The notes: generated from the letters alone by a model not told the origin. Shown: positions 31,859 to 40,501, numbered from the stretch's first letter. The stretch: DNA of 64,000 nucleotides from Streptomyces solicavernae (GCF_029968095.1 NZ_JASCIR010000022.1:40498-104497); one strand, 5' to 3'. Numbers and translations are program-made.

Positions 31859-34606
31859 TCACTCCGTGGCGATCGCGCGCAGCACGTCGAGCCGGGCCGC
31901 CCGCCGCGCCGGACGCCACCCCGCGAGCCCTCCCGCGGCGAGCCCGACGAGGGCCACGACCGCGAGCTGCACGGGCGGCACGTCGAACGCGAAGTCGGTG
32001 TCGCCGGTGCCCTGCGCGGCCTGTACGAGGACCCACCCGAGGAATCCGCCGAGCGCGAGCCCACCCGCCGTACCGAACGCGGCGACCAGGACGGACTCCC
32101 AGCGGACCATCGCGCGCAGCTGGGCGCGGGTCTGGCCGACGGCGCGCAGCAGGCCGAGTTCGCGGGTGCGCTCGTGGACGGCGAGGGTCAGGGTGTTGGC
32201 GATGCCGAGCAGGGCGATCAGGACCGCGAGGGCGAGCAGCGCGTAGACCAGGGTGAGCATCATGTCGATGCCGCCGGCCGAGGACTGGGCGTACTCCTCG
32301 CGGGTCTGCACCTCCGGGTTGCCGTACGCGGCGGCGGTCCTCTCCACGGCGGCCTTGCCGGAGGCTGCGTCCACGCCGTCCTTGAAGGTGACGGCGACGA
32401 CCGTGTCGGAGTCCTGGCCGCGGTGCGGGGCCCAGGCCTCGCGGGTGAGGACGTAGTCCCCGGCGAGTTCGGGCCGTGCGTAGACGGCGCGGACGGTGAA
32501 CGTCTCCTGTGTGCCGTCGGTGAAGGCGAGTTCGGTGCGCTCGCCGAGCGCCAGACCGCGGGCCTCCGCTTCGGCGGCGGAGAGGGCGAGTCCGTCGGCG
32601 CCGAGGGCGTCGAGGGAGCCGCGCACCTCGCCCAGGTCGAGCCCCTTGGCGAGGGCGACCGGGTCGGTGACGGTCAACTGGCGCCCCGCGCCGTCGACTT
32701 CGGCGACGCCCCGGCCGAGCCCGACGGCGCTGTCGACCTCGGGCAGTCCGGCGACCCGGTCCGCGAGCGCGGGGCTGAGGCCGCTGCCGCCCGCGCCGAA
32801 CGAGGGGGCGCTGACGGCGACGTCGCCCGCGAAGGAGCGGTCGACGGTCTGGTCCATGGTGGCCTTGAGGGAGGCGCCGAAGACGGTGAACAGCGCGACC
32901 ACGGCGACGCCGATCATCAGCGCGCTCGCGGTGGCGGCGGTGCGCCTGGGGCTGCGCAGCGCGTTGCGCCCGGCCAGGTCGCGTCCGGAAAGTCGCGCCG
33001 TCCGCCCGAAGGGCGGGCCCTGCGGCGTCTGGTGCGTGCTCTCGGCGTGCCGGGCGCAGGCCCTCGTACTGGATGTACTTGGGCCTTCGCCCGGTGCGGC
33101 GAGAGTGCGTGCCAGGCGTCGCGGGGCAGGCGGGACTTTACGGACACGGCCTGGGCCCCCGGTGACGCCGCGGAGCCGGCCGAGCGGGCGGGCGAGGACG
33201 CGCAGCACGGCGGTCGAGGCGACGGGCCCGAGCACCACGAATGCGGCGAGCGCCAGGACGGCCCCGGTGCCGGCGAGCCAGATCGACGGGGTGCCGAGGA
33301 CCCCGTACAGGGTCGTGGCGAGCGCGATCGCCGCGAGGGCGAGCCCGGTGACCGTACGGCTGCGGGCGGTGCCGGACTGGTCGACGGCGGTCTCGCGGAG
33401 CGCGGCGAGCGGCGCGGTGCGGCCCGCGCGGACGGCGGGCAGCAGGGCCGAGCCGAGGCAGACCACGATCCCGACGAGCAGCGGCAGGCCGAGCGAGAGC
33501 CCGCTGATCACCAACTCGCCCTCGGGGAACGGGAATCCGATCGCCGGGAACAGCGCCTGCAGCCCGGCCGCGACCCCGACCCCGCCGAGCAGCCCGGCCG
33601 CGGAGGCCGCCACGGCGACCACCGCGGCTTCGGCGAGGGCCACGCCCACGACCTGTCCACGGGCGGCGCCGAGGGCCCGCAGCAGGGCGTTCTCGCGGGT
33701 GCGTTGGGCGACGACGATGGCGAAGGTGTTGTGGATCGAGAAGGTCGCGACGAGCAGCGCGATGCCGGAGAAGACCAGCAGGAAGGTGGTGAACAGGTCG
33801 AGGAACTGCCCGGAGATCATGTCGGTGCTCTCGGCCGCGGACGCCTCGCCGGTGATCGCCTCGACGCCCTTCGGCAGTACGGGCGTCAGCGCGTCGACGA
33901 GTTCCTGCTGACCGGTGCCGGGCCCGGCGCGGACCAGGACCGAGGCGGCCCGGCCGGGCTCGGGGGTCAGGTACTTCTCGGCGTCGGCCCTGGTCATGCC
34001 GGTGAACGTGGTCTGCGACATGCCGTCGGCTCCGCCGAAGGTGGCGAGCCCGACGATCGTGACGCGCACCGGGTCCGGGGTGCGCAGGACGGTGCTGTCG
34101 CCGATCTTCAGGCCGCCGGTCTCGGCGGCGCCCCGGTTCACCACGACCTCGCCGCTGCGCTCCGGGGTGCGGCCCTCGGCCAGGCGGTACGGGTTGAGCC
34201 GAGTGTCCTTGATCCAGTTGCCGGCGAGGGTGGGCGGGCCCTGTCCGCCGATGGGTTCGCCGTCCGCGCCCACGAGTTGGCCAAGGCCCTGGACGTTCGC
34301 GGCGGCCGCGGCCACGCCGGGCACCTGGGCGACGCGGGCGGCGAGGCCGGCGTCGACGGGGCCGCGTGCGCCCTGGCTCTCGCCGGGCGTGGTGATGGTG
34401 TCGGCGCTGCGGACCACGGCGTCGGTGCCGCTGGTGGCCCCCGCGAACAGTGAGTCGAAGCTCGCCCGCAGGGTGTCGCCCATGACCAGGGTGCCGGTGA
34501 GGAAGGCGACGCCGAGCAGCACGGCCGCGAACGTACCGGCGAAGCGGCGCCTGTGGGCGCGGAGGGAGGAGAGGCTGATCCGCGCGGTGGCGGACGCGGA
34601 GGTCAT
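31859..34606 (-). CDS. FtsX-type ABC transporter permease with an in-frame inserted palindromic element
   Basis: A 915-residue MacB/FtsX-like permease. It has an N-terminal helix (about 22-45), a periplasmic-type MacB domain, four helices (about 270-480), a second MacB/extracellular domain, and a final FtsX domain with ALLALAVLIALLGIANTLTLAVHERTRELGLLRAVG. Between RGVTG and LAGRNALRSPRR, where relatives are continuous, about 60 residues (485-544) are encoded by an imperfect palindrome that keeps the frame open. Its ATG overlaps the ATPase stop (ATGA), so the two form one transporter. Substrate unknown. Confidence 0.88.
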   Translation of the reverse strand: MTSASATARISLSSLRAHRRRFAGTFAAVLLGVAFLTGTLVMGDTLRASFDSLFAGATSGTDAVVRSADTITTPGESQGARGPVDAGLAARVAQVPGVAAAAANVQGLGQLVGADGEPIGGQGPPTLAGNWIKDTRLNPYRLAEGRTPERSGEVVVNRGAAETGGLKIGDSTVLRTPDPVRVTIVGLATFGGADGMSQTTFTGMTRADAEKYLTPEPGRAASVLVRAGPGTGQQELVDALTPVLPKGVEAITGEASAAESTDMISGQFLDLFTTFLLVFSGIALLVATFSIHNTFAIVVAQRTRENALLRALGAARGQVVGVALAEAAVVAVAASAAGLLGGVGVAAGLQALFPAIGFPFPEGELVISGLSLGLPLLVGIVVCLGSALLPAVRAGRTAPLAALRETAVDQSGTARSRTVTGLALAAIALATTLYGVLGTPSIWLAGTGAVLALAAFVVLGPVASTAVLRVLARPLGRLRGVTGGPGRVRKVPPAPRRLARTLAAPGEGPSTSSTRACARHAESTHQTPQGPPFGRTARLSGRDLAGRNALRSPRRTAATASALMIGVAVVALFTVFGASLKATMDQTVDRSFAGDVAVSAPSFGAGGSGLSPALADRVAGLPEVDSAVGLGRGVAEVDGAGRQLTVTDPVALAKGLDLGEVRGSLDALGADGLALSAAEAEARGLALGERTELAFTDGTQETFTVRAVYARPELAGDYVLTREAWAPHRGQDSDTVVAVTFKDGVDAASGKAAVERTAAAYGNPEVQTREEYAQSSAGGIDMMLTLVYALLALAVLIALLGIANTLTLAVHERTRELGLLRAVGQTRAQLRAMVRWESVLVAAFGTAGGLALGGFLGWVLVQAAQGTGDTDFAFDVPPVQLAVVALVGLAAGGLAGWRPARRAARLDVLRAIATE
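32974..33154. mobile_element. MITE-like 181-bp palindromic element inside the permease gene
   Basis: Long imperfect inverted repeat. The left arm CCAGGTCGCGTCCGGAAAGT and the complement of the right end CCAGGCCGTGTCCGTAAAGT match at 16 of 20 positions. Arms then pair through GGCGTCTGGTGCGTGC-like and CCGGGCG-AGGCCC blocks to a centre GTAC-TGGAT-GTAC (33066-33078). The left arm also has a private CGCCCGAAGGGCG hairpin. It encodes no protein of its own and has the form of a non-autonomous transposed or interspersed element. Confidence 0.75.
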
Positions 34607-35445
34607 GACGGCACTCCTTGGGTGTTCGGCACTGCTTGGGTGTTCGGCACTCCTTGGGTGTTCGGCACTCCTTGGGTGGGGTGATCCGGGACGTCACTGC
34701 GGGCGCCGTCCAGGGCCTTCATACGGTCGAGTACGCGCTCCGCGGTCGGTCCCTGCATCCGGTCGACGAGGCGGCCGTCGGCGAGGAAGACGACCTCGTC
34801 GGCGTGGGCGGCGGCGCCCGGGTCGTGCGTGACCATGACGACGGTGCGGTCCATCTGCCGTACGGCGCGGCCGAGCAGGCCGAGCACTTCGGCGCCGGAG
34901 CGGGAGTCGAGGTTGCCGGTGGGCTCGTCGGCGAAGACGACGTCGGGCCGGCCTGCGAACGCCCGGGCCACGGCGACGCGTTGCTGCTGTCCCCCGGAGA
35001 GCTCGGCGGGCCGGTGGTGCAGCCGGTCACGCAGGCCGACCACGTCCACGAGCGCGTCGATCCACTCGGTGTCGCCGCGGACGCCCGCGAGGTCGAGCGG
35101 GAGCGTGATGTTCTCGGCGACGGTGAGGGTGGGCAGCAGGTTGAACGACTGGAAGACGAAGCCGACGCGGTCGCGGCGGAGCACGGTGAGGCGGCGGTCG
35201 TCGAGGGTGCTGAGCTCGGTGCCGCCGATGGCGGCGCTGCCGGAGGTGAGCGTGTCGAGTCCGGCGGCGCAGTGCATGAGGGTGGATTTGCCGGAGCCCG
35301 AGGGCCCCATGATCGCGGTGAACCGGCCGGCCGGGAAGCCGACGGTCACCCCGTCCAGGGCCCTCACTTCGGTGTCGCCGCTGCCGTACACCTTCACGGC
35401 GTCGACGACCCGGGCTGCGGCATGTGCGACGGGCGCGGTGTTCAC
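34603..35445 (-). CDS. ABC transporter ATP-binding protein (MacB/LolD type)
   Basis: A 280-residue ATPase: Walker A GPSGSGKST, Q-loop FQSFNLLPTL, signature LSGGQQQR, Walker B VVFADEPTGNLDS and H-loop VTHD. These are the marks of the MacB/LolD/FtsE class that pairs with FtsX-type permeases, here the adjacent gene. GTG 35445 overlaps the stop of the SHOCT gene. The last ~25 residues consist of VPNTQG repeats encoded by four 18-bp units and are not part of the ATPase fold. Confidence 0.93.
   Translation of the reverse strand: MNTAPVAHAAARVVDAVKVYGSGDTEVRALDGVTVGFPAGRFTAIMGPSGSGKSTLMHCAAGLDTLTSGSAAIGGTELSTLDDRRLTVLRRDRVGFVFQSFNLLPTLTVAENITLPLDLAGVRGDTEWIDALVDVVGLRDRLHHRPAELSGGQQQRVAVARAFAGRPDVVFADEPTGNLDSRSGAEVLGLLGRAVRQMDRTVVMVTHDPGAAAHADEVVFLADGRLVDRMQGPTAERVLDRMKALDGARSDVPDHPTQGVPNTQGVPNTQAVPNTQGVPS
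34610..34681. repeat. Four tandem 18-bp units at the 3' end of the ABC ATPase gene
   Basis: GGCACTCCTTGGGTGTTC repeated with one or few changes (34610-34627, 34628-34645, 34646-34663, 34664-34681). It is in frame, coding for VPNTQG/VPNTQA on the reverse strand, and ends five bases before the ATPase stop/permease start overlap. Confidence 0.9.
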
Positions 35446-35726
35446 GCCGCACCGCCCTTCCCGCCGGCACTGCGGCCGAACTGCTCGTCCAGGACGGACA
35501 GGCGCCGCCAGTACTCGTCCTCGTCGATCTCGCCGGAGGCGAAGCGGTGGCCGAGCACCGTGATCGGCGACTGTGCGTCGGGCCCGGTGTGCGGGCCTCG
35601 GCCCCGGCCGCGCCAGACGGTGCGGCGCAGCAGGGTCACGGCGCCGACGATCACGGCGGCCCAGATCAGCGGGAAGAACAGGATCCACGGGCCGGGCCCG
35701 CCGTCCCAGTTGGCCAGAGTCTGCAT
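35442..35726 (-). CDS. Small membrane protein with SHOCT domain
   Basis: A 94-residue protein. One membrane helix (about 13-33, WILFFPLIWAAVIVGAVTLL) is followed by a basic linker and a C-terminal SHOCT motif (LGHRFASGEIDEDEYWRRLSVLDE). SHOCT segments are oligomerisation tags at protein ends. It starts the three-gene ABC operon, with its stop overlapping the ATPase GTG, so it is probably a small accessory subunit. The ATG at 35726 is preceded by GAGGAGATGAATC-type sequence, a good ribosome site. Confidence 0.85.
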   Translation of the reverse strand: MQTLANWDGGPGPWILFFPLIWAAVIVGAVTLLRRTVWRGRGRGPHTGPDAQSPITVLGHRFASGEIDEDEYWRRLSVLDEQFGRSAGGKGGAA

Positions 35727-35908
35727 GTCGATTCATCTCCTCGGTGGCGGCGAGTGCCGCGCCGTAATGGCTGGTGATGCATCGAGATTCGCTCGCGGAG
35801 GGGGCCCGAGTCGTCGTACGGGCAGCGGCAGTCCGCGTACCTCCCGGGGAGTACGAGGGGCTGCGCAGACTGCTTCCCGCGCAGCTCGGAAGGGACCTCA
35901 CGCCTCTG

Positions 35909-35924
35909 TACCTACTAGTATGTA
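35909..35924. promoter_or_regulatory. TetR-type operator palindrome
   Basis: TACCTACTAGTATGTA is a 16-bp dyad (TAC-n-TACTAGTA-n-GTA, one mismatched pair) ending ten bases before the TetR start. Its position over the expected -10/start region is typical of TetR autorepression. Confidence 0.6.
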
Positions 35925-35934
35925 AACTGCCGCC

Positions 35935-36513
35935 ATGAGCACTCAGGGAACGCACGACCGACTCGTCGAGGCCACCCGCGAGCTCCTCTGGGAACGGGGG
36001 TACGTGGGCACCAGCCCGAAGGCGATCCAGGAGCGGGCGGGCGCGGGCCAGGGCAGCATGTACCACCACTTCAAGGGCAAGCCCGACCTCGCCCTCACCG
36101 CGATCGCCCGGACCGCCGAGGAGCTGCGCGGCGCCGCGGAGCGTGCGCTCTGCGGCGCGGGTTCGGCGTACGAGCGGATCGAGGCGTATCTGACGCGCGA
36201 GCGGGACGTGTTGCGGGGCTGCCCGGTGGGGCGGCTGACGATGGACCCGGACGTCGTCGCGAACGACCGGCTGCGCGCACCCGTGGACGAGACCCTGCAC
36301 TGGCTCCGCGACCGGCTCGCGAAAATCGTCCAAGAGGGCCTGGACCAGGGCGAGTTCGCCCCCGGACTCGATCCGGACGAGACCGCCGCCCTGCTCGTCG
36401 CGACCGTCCAGGGCGGCTATGTCCTGGCCCGCTCGTCGGGCAGCCCCGCGGCGTTCGACATGGCCGTACGCGGCGCGCTCGCGCTGCTGCACCGGCGAGC
36501 GGACAGGGGCTGA
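35935..36513 (+). CDS. TetR-family transcriptional regulator
   Basis: A 192-residue TetR repressor. The HTH domain is at about 8-52 (LVEATRELLWERGYVGTSPKAIQERAGAGQGSMYHHFKGK) and an all-helical ligand domain follows (TetR_C type with YLTRERDVLRGCPVGRLTMDPDV). It is preceded by a palindromic operator and followed two bases after its stop by the DUF4865 gene, so the two form an autoregulated operon. The inducing ligand is unknown. Confidence 0.92.
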   Translation: MSTQGTHDRLVEATRELLWERGYVGTSPKAIQERAGAGQGSMYHHFKGKPDLALTAIARTAEELRGAAERALCGAGSAYERIEAYLTRERDVLRGCPVGRLTMDPDVVANDRLRAPVDETLHWLRDRLAKIVQEGLDQGEFAPGLDPDETAALLVATVQGGYVLARSSGSPAAFDMAVRGALALLHRRADRG

Positions 36514-36515
36514 GC

Positions 36516-37091
36516 ATGCACGCCATGCAGTACGAGATCACCCTGCCCGCCGGTTACGACATGGGCGTCATCCACGAGCGCGTGAAGGCCAGGGGACACC
36601 TCCTGGACGAGCTGCCCGGGCTCGGGTTCAAGGCGTATCTGGTGCGCGAGCGCGGCCGGGACGGCTCGCCGGTGAACCAGTACGCGCCGTTCTACCTCTG
36701 GTCCGACTCCGCCGCGATGGCCGCGTTCCTCGCCGGGCCGGGATTCCGGGGCCTGTGCGCCGACTTCGGCCGCCCCACGGTCCGGCACGGCAACGGGCAC
36801 TTGTACGTGGAGGGGCGCGCGGCCGGCGAGGGGGCGCGGTCCGCCGTACGCCTGCGGGAACGACTGCCGGCCGACGCGGACGTGGCGGAGGCGGTCGGGG
36901 CGGCGTCGGACAGCGCCCGGCAGACGGCGGCGAGGAACGGTGCCGTGTGCGCCGCGGTCGTACTCGACCCGCATCACTGGGAGTTGACGCAGTTCTCCCT
37001 GTGGTCCGGGCAGCCGCCCGCCGGCCTCGGCGGCGAGGTGTACCGCGTACTGCACCTGTCCGCGCCCGAGCGGGCGGCGCTGCCGCGGTGA
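36516..37091 (+). CDS. DUF4865 family protein
   Basis: A 191-residue protein of the DUF4865 family. Hallmarks are MQYEITLPAGYDMGVIHERVKARGH, LGFKAYLVRERG, SPVNQYAPFYLW, and the repeat half with LDPHHWELTQFSLW. The fold is likely a double EthD/antibiotic-monooxygenase-like ferredoxin barrel (inference from the strand pattern). DUF4865 genes often sit with TetR or LysR regulators, as here. ATG 36516 has AGGGG upstream; ATG 36525 is an alternative three codons in. Confidence 0.88.
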   Translation: MHAMQYEITLPAGYDMGVIHERVKARGHLLDELPGLGFKAYLVRERGRDGSPVNQYAPFYLWSDSAAMAAFLAGPGFRGLCADFGRPTVRHGNGHLYVEGRAAGEGARSAVRLRERLPADADVAEAVGAASDSARQTAARNGAVCAAVVLDPHHWELTQFSLWSGQPPAGLGGEVYRVLHLSAPERAALPR

Positions 37092-37208
37092 CGAGCGCGG
37101 CAGCGATCGGGAGCAGCCTTCTCCAGCCCGTCCGGCGTCCGAGGACGGGCCCGCAGGTCGACAGACGAGCCCCCAGGGCGACGAGCGGGGCCCAGGGGCG
37201 GCATGACC

Positions 37209-38462
37209 CTAGGAGGACAAGGCCGCCGGAGGGTCGTCGAGCACCGGCTGCCACGCCAGTTCCGCCGCGCCGACCAGGCTGTTGTGATCGAGGGTGCACG
37301 GCAGGATCGGGACGCCGCCGCTGCGGCCCCACAGGCTGCGGTCGGCGACGACGGCGCGCAGGCGTTCCGGGTCCGCGGCGAGGAGTTCGCGGTGCAGGCC
37401 GCCGAGGATGATGCGGTCCGGGTTGAGGATGTTGACCAGGCCGGCGAGGCCGAGGCCGAGGCGGTCGATGAGCTCCGCGGCGGCCGCGCGTACCGCCGGG
37501 TCGTCGTACTCGTGGGTGAGCAGGTCGCGGGAGCGCTGGAGGAGCGACACCTCGGGGCCGGGGGCGCGGCCGGCCGCGGTGAGGAACGCCAGCGGGTCCG
37601 CCTCGACGTCCAGGCAGCCGCGGCTGCCGCAGTAGCAGGGGCGGCCCTCGGGGTTCACGGTGAGGTGGCCGACCTCCAGGGCGAGGCCCGAACTCCCGGT
37701 GTGCAGGCGGCCGTCGAGGACCAGCGCACCGCCGACGCCGCGGTGCCCGGTGGCCACGCAGAGCAGGTCGGCGGCGCCGCGGCCCGCGCCGTGGCGGTGC
37801 TCGGCGAGGGCGGCGAGGTTGACATCGTTGCCGGTGAACGCGGGTCCGGGCAGGCCCGCCGCCCGTACCCGCTCGGCGAAGATCTCGCGGACCGGGGCAC
37901 CGACCGGCCACGCCAGGTGCAGCGGGTTGAGCGCCTGGCCCTCGGGCTCGGCGACCGCCGACGGCACGGCGAGCCCGGCGCCGACGCAGCGCCGCCCGGT
38001 CCGCTCAAGGAGCTCCACCCCGGCCTGGACGAGCGAGCCGAGGATCTGCGCCGGGTCGGCGTCGACGGTCTCGCAGCCGGGCGCGGTCGCGGCGATGGTG
38101 CCGCCGAGGCCGACGAGCGCGGCGCGGTATCCGTCGGCGTGCACCTGGGCCGCGAGGACGACGGGGCCGTCGTCGGCGACGACCAGGCGGTGCGAGGGGC
38201 GGCCCTGCGCGCCCGCGGCGGCTCCGGGCTCGACGTGGATCAGGCCGAGCGCCTCCAGCTCGGCGGCGACGGCGCCGGCCGTGGCACGGGTCACGCCGAG
38301 CTCGGCGGTGAGGACCGCGCGGGTCGGGGCGCGTCCGGTGTGCACCAGTTCCAGTGCGGGGCCGAGTGCGCCGCGCCCTCTCTCCAGTCGGTTCCGCGTG
38401 GACACCTGCCGGTTCCGCGTGGACACCTGACCCGCCCCATTCGGCGCCGCCTTGCCGTTCAT
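37209..38462 (-). CDS. ROK-family transcriptional repressor
   Basis: A 417-residue NagC/XylR-type protein. The N-terminal winged HTH (about 36-80; APTRAVLTAELGVTRATAGAVAAELEALGLI) is joined to a ROK sugar-kinase-like domain with GVGGALVLDGRLH, GLALEVGHLTV and the zinc motif CYCGSRGCLD. Loss of strict kinase motifs fits a sugar-sensing repressor rather than an enzyme. The N terminus carries a duplicated QVSTRNR heptapeptide from a 21-bp DNA repeat. No sugar operon adjoins. Confidence 0.9.
   Translation of the reverse strand: MNGKAAPNGAGQVSTRNRQVSTRNRLERGRGALGPALELVHTGRAPTRAVLTAELGVTRATAGAVAAELEALGLIHVEPGAAAGAQGRPSHRLVVADDGPVVLAAQVHADGYRAALVGLGGTIAATAPGCETVDADPAQILGSLVQAGVELLERTGRRCVGAGLAVPSAVAEPEGQALNPLHLAWPVGAPVREIFAERVRAAGLPGPAFTGNDVNLAALAEHRHGAGRGAADLLCVATGHRGVGGALVLDGRLHTGSSGLALEVGHLTVNPEGRPCYCGSRGCLDVEADPLAFLTAAGRAPGPEVSLLQRSRDLLTHEYDDPAVRAAAAELIDRLGLGLAGLVNILNPDRIILGGLHRELLAADPERLRAVVADRSLWGRSGGVPILPCTLDHNSLVGAAELAWQPVLDDPPAALSS
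38389..38430. repeat. Two tandem 21-bp units near the start of the ROK repressor gene
   Basis: Identical except for the last base. In frame, giving QVSTRNR twice at residues about 12-25. Confidence 0.9.
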
Positions 38463-38466
38463 GCAG

Positions 38467-38517
38467 GCGAGTCTCCCATGATCCGGGAGGGCTCAGCCCG
38501 GGAGACCGGAGACTCGC
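38467..38517. promoter_or_regulatory. 10-bp inverted repeat between alkB end and ROK start
   Basis: GCGAGTCTCC (38467-38476) and GGAGACTCGC (38508-38517) pair perfectly over a 31-base loop containing CCCGGG. It covers the last codons of the AlkB gene and the gap ahead of the ROK gene. It could terminate alkB or act as an operator for the ROK gene. Confidence 0.45.
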
Positions 38518-39149
38518 AGTGTGATGTTCAGCCGCCCCCGCTCCATCCCGACGGCGCCGCTCCCGCTCCCCGGCCACACCTTGGGCACCCCGTGGTACGC
38601 GAATCGCGACGGCCCGCCGAACACGAACAGGTCGCCGCTGCGCAACTCCACGTCGGTGTAGGGGCGTCCGCGTGACTCGGCGTTGCCGAAGCGGAACAGG
38701 CAGGTGTCGCCGAGGCTCAGCGAGACGACCGGCTCGTCGGCCCGTTCGTCGCTGTCGCGGTGCATGCCCATGTGCGCCTGCTCGCCGTAGTAGTTGACGA
38801 GCGCGATGTCGTACGCGCCGGGCGTGCGGCCCGGTCCGTACGCCTCGCGCACGGCCTCGCGCGCGAGCCTGCCGAGGAGGTCCGGGAACGGTTTGACCGG
38901 GGCGCCGTCGCCGTCGACGACGGTGCGGGCGTAGCCGTACGGGTACCAGTGCCGGCCGAGGCACACCTGCCGCGCGGTCATCTCGCCGCCGCCGGGTGTG
39001 CGGACGGTACGCAGTCCGGCGGGCGGCCTGGACCACTCCCGGCAGGCGGCCACCAGCTCCCGCTGCCGGTCCGGGTCGAGCCAGCCCGGGACGTGCACGG
39101 CGCCGGGTGCGATCTCGGCGCGTTCTCGGGGGAGGTCGAACAGCTCCAT
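38493..39149 (-). CDS. alkB: AlkB-like Fe(II)/2-oxoglutarate-dependent dioxygenase
   Basis: A 218-residue AlkB homologue, which oxidatively demethylates N1-methyladenine and N3-methylcytosine in DNA or RNA. Iron ligands H130, D132 (MHRDSDE) and H186 (AYHGVPK), and the 2OG-binding arginine R212 in RLNITLR, are all present; the WYPYGYARTV lid is also visible. The ATG at 39149 is preferred: GAGGAG lies about ten bases upstream, whereas the ATG at 39158 would touch it. Divergent from the MFS gene. Confidence 0.92.
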   Translation of the reverse strand: MELFDLPRERAEIAPGAVHVPGWLDPDRQRELVAACREWSRPPAGLRTVRTPGGGEMTARQVCLGRHWYPYGYARTVVDGDGAPVKPFPDLLGRLAREAVREAYGPGRTPGAYDIALVNYYGEQAHMGMHRDSDERADEPVVSLSLGDTCLFRFGNAESRGRPYTDVELRSGDLFVFGGPSRFAYHGVPKVWPGSGSGAVGMERGRLNITLRVSGLPG

Positions 39150-39166
39150 GGTTCCCATTCTCCTCG

Positions 39167-39205
39167 TTGCCGGTGCCCCTTCCCGGCCCGTACCCTGACT
39201 TTGTG
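39167..39205 (+). promoter_or_regulatory. Promoter of the MFS gene, probably leaderless
   Basis: TTGCCG (39167-39172), 18-bp spacer, TACCCT (39191-39196), then six bases to the GTG start at 39203. The spacing would put the transcript start at or next to the start codon, and no Shine-Dalgarno is present. Confidence 0.5.
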
Positions 39206-40405
39206 CCGACTCTAAACAAACTCAGGACAACGTCGTCCGACCAGCCGCACAACGCCGCCCTGAGGCGCCTCCGGCTCGCCCTCACCGCCTTCTTCGCCCT
39301 CGACGGTTTCGTCTTCGCGGGCTGGGTCGTCCGCATCCCCGCGATCAAGGAGCAGACCGGGGCGTCCGCCGGTGACCTGGGGCTCGCGCTGCTCGGGGTG
39401 TCGGCGGGCGCCGTGGTCACGATGACGCTGACCGGCCGCCTCTGCCGCCGCTACGGCAGCCACGCCGTGACCGTGGCCTGCGGCGTCCTGATGCCGCTGA
39501 GCGTCGCCCTGCCCCCGCTGGCCGGTTCGCCGCTCGCGCTCGGCGCGGTGCTGCTCGTCTTCGGCGCTGCGTACGGCGGCATCAACGTGGCGATGAACAG
39601 CGCCGCCGTCGACCTCGTCCGCGCCCTGCGCCGGCCCGTGATGCCCAGCTTCCACGCGGCGTTCAGCCTCGGCGGGATGGTCGGCGCCGGGCTCGGCGGA
39701 CTGGTCGCGGGGCACCTCTCCCCCACCCGGCACCTGCTCGGCCTGACCGTGCTCGGCCTGCTCATCACCGCGGCCGCCGCGCCGACGCTGCTGCGCCACG
39801 CGGCCCCGGCACCCGCCGAGGAGCGGACCGCCGCCGAGTCTCCGCGCCCCGCCCGCCGTACGCGCCCGCTCGTCGCCGTCTTCGGCCTGATCGCGCTGTG
39901 CACGGCGTACGGCGAGGGGGCGCTCGCGGACTGGGGTGCGCTGCATCTGCAGCAGGACCTGGGGGCGCATCCGGGCGTCGCGGCCGCCGGGTACTCCGTG
40001 TTCGCGCTCGCCATGACCGTCGGCCGCCTCAGCGGCACGGCCCTCCTCGAACGCCTGGGCCAGACCCGGACATTGGTGGCGGGCGGCGCGACGGCCGCGG
40101 CCGGAATGCTGCTCGGGTCGCTCGCCCCTTCGGTGTGGGCGGTGCTCGTCGGCTTCACGGTCACCGGGCTCGGCCTGGCCAATATCTTCCCGGTCGCGAT
40201 CGAGCGCGCCGGCGCCCTGGCCGGCCCCAGCGGTGTCGCCGCGGCCTCCACGCTCGGCTACGGCGGCATGCTCCTCGGCCCGCCCGCGATCGGCTTCATG
40301 GCGGACTGGTTCTCCCTGCCGGTGGCCCTGACCAGCGTGGCGGTCCTGGCCGCGGCCTCGGCGGCGATCGGGTACGCGGTACGGGGCGCCGGCGTACGCA
40401 CGTAA
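39203..40405 (+). CDS. MFS transporter
   Basis: A 400-residue, twelve-helix major facilitator. It begins RLRLALTAFFALDGFVFAGWVVRIPAIKEQTG, an N terminus typical of the FucP/YbjJ-like subgroup. It has the cytoplasmic-loop motif TGRLCRRYGSH and YGEGALADWGALHLQQ at the second half. It is likely an exporter or sugar/H+ transporter; substrate cannot be assigned. GTG 39203 appears leaderless. The open frame upstream overlaps alkB and is a shadow. Confidence 0.85.
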   Translation: MPTLNKLRTTSSDQPHNAALRRLRLALTAFFALDGFVFAGWVVRIPAIKEQTGASAGDLGLALLGVSAGAVVTMTLTGRLCRRYGSHAVTVACGVLMPLSVALPPLAGSPLALGAVLLVFGAAYGGINVAMNSAAVDLVRALRRPVMPSFHAAFSLGGMVGAGLGGLVAGHLSPTRHLLGLTVLGLLITAAAAPTLLRHAAPAPAEERTAAESPRPARRTRPLVAVFGLIALCTAYGEGALADWGALHLQQDLGAHPGVAAAGYSVFALAMTVGRLSGTALLERLGQTRTLVAGGATAAAGMLLGSLAPSVWAVLVGFTVTGLGLANIFPVAIERAGALAGPSGVAAASTLGYGGMLLGPPAIGFMADWFSLPVALTSVAVLAAASAAIGYAVRGAGVRT

Positions 40406-40501
40406 CACGTCCGCCGCGGCCTGCTCGTACCGGATCGTGGAACGTATGGGTGCACCTCGTGAGGGCTGCCTAGGCCGCCGAACCGGGGGCATGATCTGGC
40501 C

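Noticed and set aside
32174..34453. A 759-codon forward frame across the permease and the palindrome
   Set aside because: The reverse strand encodes a recognisable MacB/FtsX permease; the forward product is a Gly/Asp/Glu-rich shadow.
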